64,000 nt of DNA from Pampus argenteus (GCA_036937835.1 CM072880.1:2977501-3041500), one strand, 5' to 3'. Shown: positions 11,401 through 27,111, counted from the stretch's first letter. Numbers and translations are program-made. The notes: a model not told the origin generated them from the letters alone.

Positions 11401-14400
11401 AACTCGTATAGCTCTGGTTTAGTTAATGGATGACAAAAAAAAAAAACGGTTTAAAAGTCTGTTTTCTTAGTGCAAACATCTCTGCACAGAAAATCGAACC
11501 TTGTGTGTTGTTGTCAGAGTGGGAATATTTATCTGAAGACCACCTGTTTGATTAATTTTATAATTATTGAGATGCTTGTATGATGTAAGTCTTTCTGTTG
11601 CACTAGTTGTCATTCCTGTTTTTTCTTCTTCAGCATCTTCAAGTGTGAGAAAAGGAGCGGTTGATACGACGATGGCTGCAAAGAGAAAGATTCCCTGAAG
11701 GGCAGCTGTAGTAGGATCTTTATTATCTCCCAGTGGGAGGTTGGATTAGTGGTGGTGTTGATGATCGTCTTGTGGTGTGTGTGTGTGTGTGTGTGTGTGC
11801 TCAGCTGGTTTGCAGCTGCGTTGTTTTTGAGCACACTGTCGACTCACTTCCTGGTAATTCCACCACAGATTTAATTAATTTTATTGGTCTCAATTCACCT
11901 GATTGTTTTCCAACCGCTGGCTAGTAAACAAACATCTGTCTCATTTCTTCACTGCTGATTTATCCGTTTGTTTTTCTCACTTTTTCACCTGAAATAAATT
12001 AAAATAAATATTTTTTTTCAGAGGGGTGCTGTTTATTCTGCTGTGATCCTGGAAATTCATGCATGAAATATGTGAAAATCACCTTTGGTTTTGTGGTTGG
12101 AGCTGCTGTTTCTGCTGCTGGCCTCTCATTAGCTCTATCTACCTTCATATGTTTGTGCAACTTTAAAACCATAGTGCATATTATATCACACCTGTAGAGC
12201 ACCTGTAAAGCCCTCTTCTCCTCATTTATTTCACTTACAGCCAGGAGTTTGTGCCACTTGTGGGAGTATTAATACGTAAAATTCAGATTCAAACACTGAC
12301 AAACGTTGGTGTCGTCACAGAAAAGACATCTATTGTCTGGTTTTATATGGTTCTTGTTGACATATTTGTGGCATTTAGCATCATTCTGTAATTATACTTG
12401 TCAAATCTCTGCAGTAAAAAAACAAGAACTTATGGACATGTCCAAAAGAGCTCACAGTGATTTCTCCGAGGTCTCTTAAATATTCATGCAAACGGCTTCA
12501 TCGTGGATAAAGGAAAAAAAAGTGTCTTGGGTGTTTTCTAATGTTTCTCATTTCTCAGAGTTGGATCTCACGTCAGCCTCTAAATACAGTTTTCAACAAA
12601 TCTAAAACACTTGAAACTAAACCAGCAATGCGTTTTTATCACAGCAAAGACGTTGGTCCAGTCCAACTGATGGCTGTCCTGCCAGCATTATGTGGATCTG
12701 CTTCAAAAATGAATAAATGATATTCAACATCCAATGCAATTATTCAAGACAACCGATCTTATGTATAAATGCAAAGCTTTAACATCTACTGGCTTTGGCT
12801 AAAATAAATAATCATTGCTGAGACTTTCAGGCCTCTTCAGGTTGAAGGATGCTGTCATCGCTCCGTCCAGACATCCCGGTGTGGTGCTCAGGCTCCTGAA
12901 AGCTTTCAGCAGCCTCTTTTGAACAGAGCGGAGAGAAAAAACAGATCTGTTTTCCAAAAAGCTTTCAGACGTGAGTCAATTCAACACCTATTCAGCCCCC
13001 TGAAAAAACAGTCTTGACGTATTACCCTTCACTGAATCAACAAAAAAAACAAAACCCAAAAGACGTAGATGACCAATTTATTAGGATTAAAGGATTAGAT
13101 CTCCAATATGGGGCCAGACAGCCGTGTCATAAGTCCGGATGTTACGGTGTAGAGAAAAACATCAGTTATCAATCTCCTACTGACATTCAAGCAAAGGCCC
13201 TTGTTTTCCAAAATAAAAGTCTGTTTCTCTGCTGTTTCAGGAGCTCCCAGCAAGTCCTAAATCAAACCTGGCAACGCAGTCAAACGGTTGGATTCACAAC
13301 AAGGGCCAGTTAAATTTTTTAATATTTGACAGAAGCCTCCGTTTTGCTGCTTTCTTGCGATCATCGAGCTGCATCCATAAGAGTGAAATAATCAGTTTTA
13401 TTTTGCATACGTGGTCGTGGTATGAAGTAAATTAGCCAGCTACTGGCCCTTTATGGCTCAGTGACGTCTTATCCATAAAAACTGAATGAAACTTGGCAAC
13501 GTCGGGGCGCTGAAGGCTGTAGTTTTAATGGAAAATCATGGCGGTTAGCAGGATGTAAAACAGCGAAACGATGGTTTTTCTGGCAAACCTCGCGGTTTAT
13601 TTTGTAGAGTGGCACATTTTGTTACAAGTCAGTTCCATTATGTTGTATTTTTTAATCTATTACAGCTGTCTGCTGTTTCCTCTTTGGCATCCTTGGTTTT
13701 TATAATACAATAGTTTTCTGTTCTGATCTCTTATTTCCTCTCAGAGATCGTGAGCTGTAAAATGCGTTCTTTCATTTTTTTTATTATCGAGGTAAAATGT
13801 TGAAATTTAGGAACGGATCAATTTTTCAAAAAGTCTCTGCTCCTAAATCAGCTCCCAATAAAAAGTCTTTTTCTAAATTTGCTCTTTTTATCTCCTCATC
13901 ATCACACATCAACAGCTGAGTCGAACCCTGCAGCGCGGCCACAGGGATGAGAAGCAATTTAATGTGATGTTCTGCCCATCTAGCAGACAACCCTGCATTT
14001 GATAACTCTCCCACTGGCAGCACATATGAAACACGAACTCTGCCCCAGTTTCATCTCGGCAAATAACACCAACAGGGAAATCGCTTTAGATGTTCTGTCT
14101 TTTGTCTTTTCCTTATTTTTTTTCCTTATAACCGAGCATGATGAACGTCTGTACCTGTGGACTGGAAGTAAACGGTTAAAGTCAACTTTTGTTGAAGATA
14201 AAACAGTTTTCTCTTCTTTTTTTTTTTTTTAGCTATGGGCTAAGTAGAAATTGACTGTTCACACTCATTAATTCCAAAAGACTTGGTTGCTATAGTTACA
14301 AACACTGTAATAGTTTCCTTTCATCCTTCATGAAGCCGTGTTTTTGATGGCAACCTGGAGGTAAGACCCCGCCTCTGTTGACCGTGTGTCTTAGTACAAG

Positions 14401-15646
14401 ATGAAATCTGCTGAGTGGCTTCATGGTCTTCATGCAGAGGAGCAAATAGATGATGCAACATGCATGTAATGGTCTGGAACGAGAAGAGTGGGACAGGCAG
14501 TATTATTATTATTATTATTTATTAATTTTTATTAGCAGTGTCTTGTAACCCTGCATCGCTGAGGTGGAGGGTAACATGGTTCAGGGTTACGACTGAGGTC
14601 TTTCCTCTAGTTTATGATGGGAATAGATGGGAGTCATGCTTCTTTCATGTTCAGTGGTCAACCATAACTTAAAAGCTTTCTGGGAGATGAATAAAGTGGA
14701 TTTATTATTCAACGTTGGTGACTAACAGACAGGGTTGGGCCATGTGTTCACATTTTCCTACCGGCCACCATCGCTGTGGCATTTATTCACTGACAAAAAC
14801 AAACGCAGACGGTCGAGTCATATACTCGTCCAGTTACAAGCCGACTAACGGGTCCTGTGATTTATTTTGAGCTGTTTGGTTTGCTTGATGCCATGTATGC
14901 AGCCATGTATCTGCTGTTCAGGCAGTTTGGTAGTTCGGCATCTGGTGTGCAGATTTGAACCAATGAATCAGATTATCTTTTTAATTTTTTTCCTGAGATG
15001 AGCATAAAAATAAACATGCTTATTACATCAAAGCATTTCAGAATAAAATCTGTATGATCAGAAAAGAAGCATCTTTGATTATTACCTACCGTTCAGGACA
15101 TGTGGCCTTCAATCCCAAACTGTCCCAACAGGTGTTTTGATTTTCCAGCATTTGTTAGCGATTTGTATGCAATGTCAGCACATGGCAGAGCAGCTGGAAC
15201 CGGTTTACTTTGAAAATCATATTTATATGCAGCAGATTTAGTAAACAGTTTCAAGAAGTAAAAATGCTGCGATTATTTAGAGCTTCTAATACCTCCAAAA
15301 CTGAAACACAAGTCGATGTGTGTGACATCTGTGAGCTGAAAATAACATCATAAAGCTCGAACCTTGAGCTCCGTATTCAAACTCTGATTCTGTTTTCTGA
15401 GATAGTCGCAGTAGACGAGATCGGCCTGCCGTCAGTTCATCTGCTGAACGAGGAAATAAAGTCCAGGTCAGATGTTGAGGATCAAAGAGGTTGTCAGGGT
15501 GCCAGCAGGTACTTGTTGAGGATTTTTATGGAGGCTAGCGGCTATGTGCAATCTCCCCTGTTATAGGATGGCTGTTAGCAAAGAGACAAGACAGCTTCTA
15601 AATCTGGAAAACTTTACACCCATGCAAGAACCCCCCCCTCATCCCC

Positions 15647-15687
<41 letters not shown>

Positions 15688-17102
15688 TCTTTGCAACATT
15701 TGCTTCTGGATTAAGTTACCTCAGCAATGCGTCTGTAAATCAAAGTGCTCATTTTGGAGAACGCCGAGTCTATTCATGATCAGAGGGAGGATGAAGAAGG
15801 TTTTAAAGACTTTAACAAAACACTCCTGATCTCATAAGAGACAAATAATAGTAAGATAAGAAAGAAAAGAAAACGTGTTCATTTCTAGTTTCATGATTGT
15901 GTTCATATGCAGCAGCGTTCATGGTTATGAAACTATTATTACAGAGACAGTTTTACTTTGGTTTAACCAGATAGACAGTTTATTAGAAACAGTAGATGCA
16001 GATAATTCACTGAATACTGTTCCTTCAGTAGAGAGCTTGGATGAGTATGAAACATCCTGCTTTCAAACAATATTTTCTCTTGACCTCCCGAGTGCTGAAA
16101 CTATTTCCATCTCAGTCGCTTCGTCTATTACTGGTTGTAAAAATGAGTCATCAGAAAATAATTGGCAAGTTTTAAGTCCTTTTTTTTATCAAATGAAAAT
16201 GTCGGCCGTTTTGCGGTTTGCACTGGAGGTTAACTGCTAGTCACGAAAAAAAAACAGACGATTGAAGACGACGCCTGAAGCTCTGGGAATTTTATTGACC
16301 GTAAATCAAACCAAGAAATTATCTCCAGACACAAGTGAAGTAGCTTTATGTTCTTTAAACACGAGTCTGCTTCACATTAAGACATTAAGACTGAGTTTTC
16401 TACACTTGTAGCTGTTGGTGTTTCGGTCATATATAACGGGAAGGATGCAATGCTCGATTAGTTTTGATGTTTCGTGTTGAATTTCCCGCCACGGCTCGCC
16501 GTCTGTACTCTCATTTTTTTTTTTTATCGGCAGACGTCGGTGTCCTCTCTCTAACATTTCTGCTCCTCATTTTAAACTCTATGCTCAACGGTGCGGCGTG
16601 CCAGCTGTTGGAGCCAGTAATAACAGAAAGAAACAGCTTTTACTCTATTTGTTTCATCTGTGCTGTAAATGTGTCAAACATTTGAAGTGAAAGCGAGGAC
16701 CTCTCAGCTCTGATTTTCTCTCCAGGTTTTTCGATCTGTTGCGCCAACGGCCGTGAAATTAGCTCAAAAACTGTCATCAAAGTTCAGACGAAGCAAACTT
16801 TGCATTGACAAGTGAACATTATAGAGATACGCCACATGTTCTCTGTGGAGTAATATCCATATACAGTTATTATGGCAAATAAGAACATGTTTTGAAGCTG
16901 CTCGGGCTGAAGTTTTCCACCATGCAGAGACATCACAGGAGGAACTGCACCTTTGGGATCTCGGTTATGAAGCTTAGAAACACATTTGTTGTTTTTACTT
17001 TTAAACCAGTTCTCTTTTGGCTCCTGAAAAGTTGTTAAAGCTTCATTTCAATACCTGATCTAAACATTTTACAAGGTGAATAAGAGTTAGCAGATCAGAG
17101 TG

Positions 17103-17146
<44 letters not shown>

Positions 17147-18631
17147 GTCTGTCCACTTCCACAGAAATCTTTTAAAAGGTTTCACCCTTGTTTTACTCAC
17201 AACACTCCTCCAAGTTTAAAATAACAAGCCGATGAGTTTGACCCGGTTGTGACCCGACAAACGATGCTAACAGCTGCTGAGTGGTCTGAGTTGTTGTAGG
17301 ACACTATAGTCAAGGATCGGGGTCATTTCCTCCCCACGGTGAACCCAGGCTGCATTTTTAAGAGTTGAAGACATCAAGAAGACTGCTGAAAGTTTTTGAC
17401 TACACTGGTTATTTGCAGCATTTTTTGGCATCGTATCTGGTGATGAGGAGGAAGTGCAGTGGTGTTATTTCGCTGTACATCTCAGGAGATTACTTGGCAG
17501 TCGAGCAGAAATAATAAGAACAGAAAGAAATAGTAGAAAAAGCTCCACCTGGGTAATAGATGCTGACAGTTCTTCCTCTATTCCAACAAAAAAATAATAA
17601 AAAAATCAAATAATAATAATAATTTCCTCTGCGTCGGGACTTTCCCTTCAAAGACCTACATGTGTTCATCACATTCAAGCTGAATAAATACACTGATTTA
17701 CTTTTAATTTGTATTGATTATAAATACAAATTATGTATGTAAGCAACAATACCGCTTACAAATGTGGGAATGAGCATTAAAAAATACACTGACAAAACAA
17801 AGAAAAAAATAAGGCAATATAATAAAATAGATAATAAAATGAGTAATAAACCCAGAGCTGCCTGCAGTCTATACAGTCTGTATGATGTATCTACATATCG
17901 TCTGTATGACTTACAGGAGCTCCTATGTATAGAAAGAAATGAGCACATTGTGCTCAGGTCATCCAGGTCGCTCCCATCTGGGTCAGTCGGGCCGGTGACA
18001 CTCATCCGGTGCCGTAGAGGCGGCCACACTTGAGTCAATGAATGCAGCAGACTGCAAGTGGATTGGCCGATGGCCCGCTCTTCAAACTGTAGGGAACAAC
18101 TCGCACAGCCAGAGCAGATGGTATCACTCAGACCCCCCCGCCCCACACACACACACACCCTCCCCCTCCTCCCCCCCTCCGTAGGAACAGTTTGGATAAG
18201 CTACACGAGTATCTCCTGTGTGATGAATACAAACATGCAGAGCCTTCGCCTGACTGCAAAGCTTTTGGCATTTATTGCTGGAAAAAAGGAGCGGTGGTCT
18301 TTAGAGATTTCTTCAAGGCTCGAGGAGCTGATATGGATGAAGATGAAACGGTCACAGGGCAGCGTGCAGTTGCAGATGTTGATCGTTCGCACCTTCGTAC
18401 ATTTGCTACAGTTATAGTTTCTCTCACTCTTTTTCTCTTTTCTAACTTTTTTCTTTTCATTTCCTGGCCTCACTCGCATTCTTTCTCTCTACTTTTTCCA
18501 CTCCGTTTCTTCTTCTTCTTCTTTCCTTTTCTTCTTCTGGCAGGAGCCGTGACAAACCAAAGACGTGTCAAAAGGTCCAAATTGTCGTTTGAGTGGAAAG
18601 TAGCTTTGCATCTATCTCTCGTTAGCCTCTG

Positions 18632-18664
<33 letters not shown>

Positions 18665-19614
18665 CGCTGCTTTCCTTCTCATACACATTATTGCTTTCTC
18701 TCTCCTCATCCTTCTTGCACATTTGTCGATTTTCAACCTCTTTCCCACCGTTTTCATGATGTAGGAAGATGGAGGTTTCATTTCAGCTCCATGCTGCTGC
18801 CAGAAACATTTTTTTTATTTTTTTTTTGCTCGCCCATCATTCCTCTGACACTTTGGTCAGAGTGCAGTTTCTACAGCTGGTTAAACACAGCTTGGGGTGA
18901 GCCGTTTACACGGAGCCCCGTGACATCTGAACCCTGTGGACATCCACTTTTACCACCAGCCTCGAGCTAACGGAGCCTTAAAAACACATTTAACTACATT
19001 ATTAGGCATCATTTTTACATTTCCAGATCCAGTGAATGATTGCATAGACTCTTTATGATGATGTTTATAGTCTACATACTTTTTTTTAAAGTTTTTATTT
19101 CCTCGTGTCACTAGAATTACAGCGTCTAGAAAAACTGAATGTCAAGGAAGTTTTGTTGTATTTTGTTCTCTCGTGTCATTTATAATATTGTGTTGGGTTT
19201 TTATTTCATATTTCATGTCTGCACTAACATCTCTCTGTAAGCCTAATAAAACTTCAGTCCAGCTATTAAGGATTTCTTGTATATTTGAGGTTTTCTTGAA
19301 TAAGGAAACTTTTGTATTGTGAGAATACAATGAGCAAGCACGATTAATAAGCTGTGCTGCAGATGTTTGTGTGAGTAAAGGAATATGCATTTTCTGTCAC
19401 GTTTCAGCTGTTTCAAACATCAAAAACATAAACCTCAAACGTGCACGTAACCGATATTTGGCTGAAAAAATGAACTGAGGAGCTTTAAGTGGAAAAAAAT
19501 TAAGAACAAATATTCTGCTTTACAAAGGTGATACTGTTCTCCTGCTGATGCTGCCAAGTTGGTGCTCTACACTGAGATGGAAGATAAAGATTTAGAAGGA
19601 TCGTGGAGCTGGCG

Positions 19615-19647
<33 letters not shown>

Positions 19648-20639
19648 CTCTCGTGAGACAGACGGGAGGGGATACTTGGCTCCATTGACCTAACCGACTA
19701 AACTATTTGGCCTTCAGCTCTCTGCAGCTTATACAGGCATAGAGGGAAAAAAAAAAAGACCCTTATCAGTGACCCCACTCCTGTCCGGTTTTGGCTTATA
19801 TGGGCAGAGCTTTGAATCACTGGTGTAGATTTACACCAAAGCAACTTTAAATCTGCAGGGTCTCATTGAATTCCTATGAGCCAAATAAATTCCCCAAACT
19901 CAGTTTTTACCCATGATGCAACATTTAAGTAAGTTTAACATAACATAGTGAGGAAGGTGCAGCATTTTTCTAGCCTGACCCTTCTCCTCCTGAATGCTAC
20001 AATTACAGTGTTGTCATTAGGAAGTCATTATGTGCTTCTCTTCTACGGTCTGCTGGAGTCACACCGAGACCTTTGACCCCTTGTGAAACCTACTGCAGTG
20101 CAGCCATTAAACCACAGTGTAGCATCAGCCAGGCTTTCCTGGCAAACTCCGATTTTTTTTCTCTCCCATGACATACTAAGAACTAAGCTAGGATGGGAAA
20201 AGTCAGTGATATCAAATTACAGCTATTTTGAGAATACAAGTTACCAAAAAAAAAAAAAGGTTTTGACCTTTTATGGAGATGCGATGTCAGACACCTTTTG
20301 CATATTTCATCTTTGAGCTATGTAATAAGTGCATGGACTATTATACAATACATGTTAGCATTTGCACAAAACTGCAACTAAATCTTTGCACAGAAGAAAA
20401 ACTTGATCACAATATTTGCACAATATTTTCTACTGCATACATTATCATGCATTAAGTGGACAGTAGTGTGTAAGACCACCGGCTGAGAAGAAGCTGGTCC
20501 GCCTCACTGACAAACAGTCAGCCCTGCTCTCTAAGATGAATGTTGGATCAAACACAAGAATTTCGCTCCGTTCGCTGCGTAGCCCCTCTTCCCCCGGTCC
20601 AGACCTCACTTTACCTGTTGCACATAAGGCTCCTGTTGT

Positions 20640-20672
<33 letters not shown>

Positions 20673-23600
20673 GATGCGTCTCTGTGAGTAGTTCAGTGTG
20701 AGAGCGCTATAGAAAGAGAGTCCGTTCAAAGCTGCATTAGGAAAGATTTTCACGTAATAACACTCATCGTCATCCTGCCTATAATTTGCTCTACGTTGGC
20801 CCCATTTCCTCAAACATAATTCTGCTGCAGGTTTTTGGCCGTAGACAGAAAACAAAGTTGTATCTAAAAAAATGATGAATGAACCTTTAAATCCACCATC
20901 GCAGCACTTTAGCTCAGCTGGTTTAGATATCTGATTACCGACACGAACAGTTGGAGTTACTGTCACAACACAGCCACCGTAGCCACCACGTGTATAAACC
21001 GTAGCTGGAAACGAATTGTTTTATTCCGTTTTAAGCTTAAACCAAAAAGAAGAATCACCTACAACGGATACGACTGGTCTCTAAATTCTTTCCAAATGCT
21101 TGAGATCGCTGCCCTGCACTTGCTTGCAAATGAAATCTTTGCTGGTGACCCCTGGGTAACAGCTGGCTGGTAGACTGACTGATAAAGAGAGTCTGTCGAT
21201 ATGGCAACGCGCCATATTCTGGCAGATAACAATACTCGCTCTCATCCCAGCTGATTTATGCACAGCCTTTTTTAAATGCTGTCCGTTACAAAAATCACAA
21301 AGAAAATCGCTGACGAGGCCCACGGTCTCTGCAATAACGAGTCTCATCTTTTCACATGTGGGAGTCTTGTTTGGTGGTTTCGATCCTGCAGCTGGCATCA
21401 ATAAGGACGTGACGCTGTGCACTACCTCATTTTGCTGCGGTGGGTACAACGAGTCATTTTCTCGGAGCAGACATTTTTGCAGATTGGAGCTGGATACGTT
21501 TCACTTGTTCACCAACAACACAAAGAGGTGTGTCTGTTTGGTCTTTCCACTTAAATTTCAAGACAGCATCTGAAAAGTCAGCCGCAGCAGACTTTCTCAC
21601 TGCACAAAGATTTATTACAGTAATTGAATATTTGGGTGGTCCTGTAAGAACAGTTGATCTATAGGCTAATAAAAACATGTTCAAACCCTGAACAACCCTT
21701 AAGGTTGCATTGTTCCCAGTCTTCAACTGTTTTTGGGAAGAAATTTCCTGAATACTTTGAAGATACTAACCACAGATTTGTATTATTCAGTCTGCAACTG
21801 AATCCCTTTAACGTTGGCTTTCCATCACTACCTCCCCTGCAGGAGGTATGTATTATTTATACTGGTTTGGCTACTGTGGAATTTCCCAGAAAACATTGAA
21901 TGTTTTTAAGATTTGTTTTCTTTTACTCAAACAACTTAATTGCATTTTCTTTTATTTATTTATTTTTCCACTCTGGGACCTAATAGCTCATGTCTGAATA
22001 ATCAGACCCTTCCACATTGTTGAAGTGGAGACCAGAGCTCTGCACAGAGGTGAACTGGGGACATGCACAAAGTGTTTTTCTGAGTCAGACTTGGCACTGA
22101 GACTTTTGTCGAGCAGCTTTGTTGAGCCAAGAGTATAATGTGTTATAGAAAACTGATTAGTCATGAAATGCTGCAGATAGATTTTGGATGAGATTGTTGG
22201 TAACAGTAAATTATTGCAGAATGGATTTTCTATTCTTCTCCACTCAGTAACTATTGTGTATTTCTGTGGTTTCTGTTCTGCAGCGGCTGCATCAGGAGGT
22301 CTTTGTTTGTACAACAAACACCTTTTAGGAATGAACACCTACTCTGTGTCAACACTGATAAATATTTCAAGCTCCAGATTCTGTCATTTCAAAAATGTCC
22401 AAAAATGTTATAGTCTCATAAAGTTTGAGTAGGAAAGCAGCCAAAAACTCTTGTGGCATGTCTGTTAGAGACTTATCGGCGCCATAAATTAGTCTGAAAT
22501 TATTATTATTATTACATATTTTTTTAACTGCCGTTGACCTGATAAGCATGGTCAAATGTTTATTAAAAAGACACGTGGGAGGTGGAGCAATATTTACCCA
22601 CATATGACTTTTAAAAATGCCTTCGGAAACATGCGTGGCTCTCTTCCAGCAGCGAGGATGGTGAGGTTTAAAAAAAAATGTTTTATTCAGCTTCCCATAA
22701 ACCATCTGGTTCATCTCAAAAGCAGTTGAAACCTAAATGGCTATAAAAGCTGTTTCCATTTTATTGGATAATCAGCTGTGTTGTGTTGATATTGTGTTGA
22801 GGGCTATTAGTGCATGAACTCATGTTGGCTTTATTGTGAAATGTCCTTCCAGTTAATGAGGATTGCTGCAACTACACAACTGTTTGTACTCATGTCATGA
22901 CGGAGACAAACGTGTTTAATATTGTGCATTTTGTATATAGGTTATGTTCTTGTGTATACACTGGACTCCTGCAAAGGTTTTTCAGAGGTCACATGACAAA
23001 CTTACTTCAAAGTTACTTCCTGCTGTCTTTTAATGTTGGTTAAACTTACTGGCCTCTCTGACTGAGAACAAGCCCTCTTTTATACTGCTGTACATTAAAT
23101 CTGCATCAGGTAACTTTGGAAATCCCACATGCCAGCTCCAGATATCTATTTGCATTTCCGAGCATATGAAGGGCTCTACTGTAACTACTCTAAGGACTAA
23201 ATAGTTGTATCTAGGGTGATTTTTACAGTTCTGTTGCAGCTCTTTTTTGTGCTTTAAGGCGTCTGTCTGCTCAATGACCAAAAAGAGCCGACCAAAACCT
23301 AAAAGAAAGAAAAGTTTTCTCATTTTGTCATGTTTAGGTCATATACTGTATCTTAAAAACCAAGAGAAACACAACTATCCGCTGGGTTAAATACCACTGG
23401 AGATGAAAACATCTGTATATGTAAACTTTAAACTTTCCCATACAAATCATCCTCAGTGTACGTCTCTCCCCGTGCGGTTCATATGCTTCACTTTCTGCAG
23501 TAAGGTGCTTGCAACACCGTCTCATCTGCGTCTGATTCAATATTAACCACAAACTGTCTGTTTTGGATAAAACTCCCCTGAAAAGCTGCATCATATTTGG

Positions 23601-26600
23601 TAGTCTGCTGATTTTGAGACATTCAGTATGTTCAGTGTGTTAATCCATGCAGGCGTCTTCCTCCTATCGAAGCATCACATTCTTAACATACAGGAGAGTC
23701 ACATACGCAGGTGCTACCTCATTCCTAAGATATATGCATGACGGCCGCATTCCTTAGTTACATACCTACTAATGATAATGGAAATATACTGTGCTGCACT
23801 TGTTAGTTTGTATAAATCTATTAAAGTTGTTAAAGTATATTTTTAATCTTCTGCTCTCTCTTGGACATACAAAATGCATCCTTACTTGAGTGCTTTAGGT
23901 CTTTGTCTATATGTAATGCTAACACAGTCAAGCTTCATATCTTGCATGTAGGGGGGTAAAAAAACAAAACTTTGTTTCTGACATCTCACTATACGAGCTC
24001 CATTCATCGCTGAGCTAAGCGCTGTGAGCCTTTGATCACAGTCAGAGCGTTAACGCTGAACTCTGCACTCCTCTCCTTAATGACTGCGCTAACAGAGCAG
24101 CTTTGTGCCAAATGGGAGGCCTGTAGCTTCACCTGGTCACACACACACACACACACACGTGTATACCGTCACAAGGTAAATACAGGCTGTGTGGTCTTAG
24201 CAGTTTACCTCCAACTTCCTGCCTCTCACGACAACACACGCTGACTTCTGCAGTGTCAATCAAACACCTCGTTTTAATGAAAGGATGTGAAGCGTATTGT
24301 TGTGTCTTTGTGAAGAAAGTGCAGGAGGTCATTTTGACGCCTGGTAGAAACAGAGTGTGTGTGTCTGTGTTTTTATGTTTTAGCCGCATAATAAAACTAT
24401 TAATGCCTTTTTTTTTAAATGATTATACAGATCTTTGATTGATTGATTAACTTCTAATCAGCTTTTGGATCTCATCATTCACATGAACATTTTGTTAGTT
24501 TATTGTTGCGTATTGTTAGCAGGTGCCTTTCCCTGATGTTGCATTCAGGAACACTCAAATATTACAGTTATTTAAACAAATCTTTTTTTTTATGGAATAA
24601 ATTAAAAATAAATGAACAAATTCACATTATTGTTACATCAGTGTTTCCATGTTCCTCGTTGTCTGGGTGTCATTTTTTCCTTCTCTGTCATCATGATTGC
24701 ATGCACACTTTACTGTGATTAAACAATGTGCCTTTTTATAGGTTGAGAGTTCAAGTTAAGCTAGACGATGTGTGGAAACAGATGAGGGGTGAATGTGATC
24801 AGGCAACGCAGTGTGTTTGTGTGGCTGTGGTGTGTGTGACCACAGCCACAGCGAATTTGCTGCGTAACAGTGAAGTTTTGCATCTCTACATACTTGGGTA
24901 AAGTTTATCAGCCGTTTACTCCACATTATTTGTGCTGAAACAAGGTTTTTTTTTTTTTGTCAGAGGTGAAGTGGTGAAGTGAACACGTCTGTGCCGATGA
25001 TGCAGAGTTACAGATGATTGAAGTTTGATTAGATTCCAGTCTCAGTCTCTCATTAGATTTCACTGATTTCATTACAAACTGCTGCAGATCGACTGACAGC
25101 TGAGGGACTTTGGCTGGCAGAAACATTTAGAGCTGTCCAAATGATGGATCCATCGTCACCACATTATTAAGACTCTTCTTTCTTTTCTTTATGATCAGGC
25201 CTTGACATCTTGATCTATGGCCACTATTAAAATGACAAAATGTGTCCAGTTTTAATGTTGGAAAAAGTAAAGGAGACACTGTCCTGCCCGTCATAGCTTA
25301 TGTGTGTATTTGTGCAGCAGTTTGTGTGTGTGTGTGTGTGTCCACATGTAAAAAGATTACATCAGTGCCCTTATCTGTCTGCCCTTTATGCAGCATTTTC
25401 TGTTTCAATGCAGTTTTACTGTTTGACATTCATCTTCCAAATTACATGTATGTCAACAAAGCAGCAAATAAGATGAAGTATCTACAGAAGGAATGGACGT
25501 TTTTTTTTTTTTAAACTGATCCTAAACGTATAAAACAGTATACAGTATACTTCTTCTTCTACTTCAAATAGGGATTTGCTTTCCTATAATGCAGGCGAGC
25601 CCTGTTGCATCATGGTCTATTGAGACTTCTGTCTTTGACACATTTCTTCATAAAAACCCTGCTCATGGTAATAAAATAATGAGAAGATATCATGATACCA
25701 TAAATGAAATATAGCCCCCAACACATAGGATTTCATGGTGACACATGCTGAATATGGTGATTTATTTCCCTTTTGCTTCCCATTGAATATGCGACACTCT
25801 CTGCTCACACACAAGTGTTGTATCCTGTTGTCTGGGCGTACTGCGAGTATTTACTGTGAAATTAAATTATCTCTCACTCTGTATTCTGATAGCCAATGAT
25901 CCAATACATCATCATCTTCCCAGGAAAATGGAGTTTGCTTTCCACGCAGGTGGCGCTCGGACTCAGCCAAGGCTGATTACACTCACAAGTCACACCCTGA
26001 CACAGCTGATATCTTCATGCGCTGGGATGTTTTTTCCCATCTTCACTGCTCTAGTTTCATTATTCACAGCCTTATTAAGAGGAAGACATTCATCACTCAT
26101 CGGTAAATTGTCCTCAACGTGATAACATGATGCACGACGCAGGACGGTTGCTGCTTAAAAAAATGAGCGAACTTGAGCGAGGACAGAGAGTGGGGTCTGA
26201 GTTTCCATGGCGATCTGTTCAGCTGTTAAGAAACATCTGCAGTGATGTCACTTTTTGGGCAAAGACGGAGAGAAGTGACAAGTTGAGCTGTGGGAATGTT
26301 GGCCGGCACACTGTGGCAGAAGTTCACCGCTGACAACACTGCAAAGTCTGTGTCTAAAGGCGACGTCGCCAATGAGCTAATTATTGATTTCTGATACCAA
26401 ATAATCCTGGAATCAGAAACGGGTCAAAGGGTGTTTTAGCAAATATGTCTATTGCTTCCTTCAAGCTTGTTTTAGTGTTCCAAAAGGCTATAATAACAAT
26501 GCAATGCAGTGTTTTACAGTACTGTCCGAGGGCTGTATTTATCACAATCACATTCAAATTTTTGCTTTATTAAAACCGACCCTTTAGAAACTCAGACATA

Positions 26601-27078
26601 AGGCTTTTGCCAGCTTTCTGCCATCTCTAATCCACCCTCTGATTCTTCATTTTAAATATCTCTGCAGCGAGAAAGATGAGGAGGAAGAAGAAGAGATTTA
26701 CTGTAGCCATTCTTGCTGCTGTTTCCACATTAAATGGCTGTGGATGTAGCCTATAGATAACAACAGAGGGTGAAGTATGGCTCTGATAGCTAAAACAAAC
26801 ACCATCCAACCTTTTCAAGGTGTCCCAGAGACTCCAAGCAGCTCCAAACCACAATCCAGCTAAGTTAAAGTATTCAGCTACCGCGGCGGTTACACAGCAG
26901 AACGGTGTGAGTTGCATTTCGTTGTTGTTTTTTAATTGCTGCAGACTGTCGGGGGTTTCAATCCAATTAATGCATGGAGGAAACAGTGTGTGCCTGTCTT
27001 CCTGTGGGAAGCCTTACTGACCACACAGTCTGAATGTTTGCACTCTGCAGCTCACCCTCTCTGTTTCTGTCCATCCTG

Positions 27079-27111
<33 letters not shown>

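Noticed and set aside
15875..16240. 121-codon frame with hydrophobic start in intron 2
   Set aside because: It begins at GTG, not ATG, so the apparent start is not valid for a eukaryote; frames of this length occur by chance in 64 kb and no homology was recognised.
17718..18158. 146-codon minus-strand frame with hydrophobic tail
   Set aside because: The hydrophobic part comes from A/T-rich low-complexity sequence and there is no gene context.
20445..20966. 173-codon minus-strand frame
   Set aside because: It contains a translated (CA)n run and no recognisable domain; likely a chance frame or unclassified repeat.
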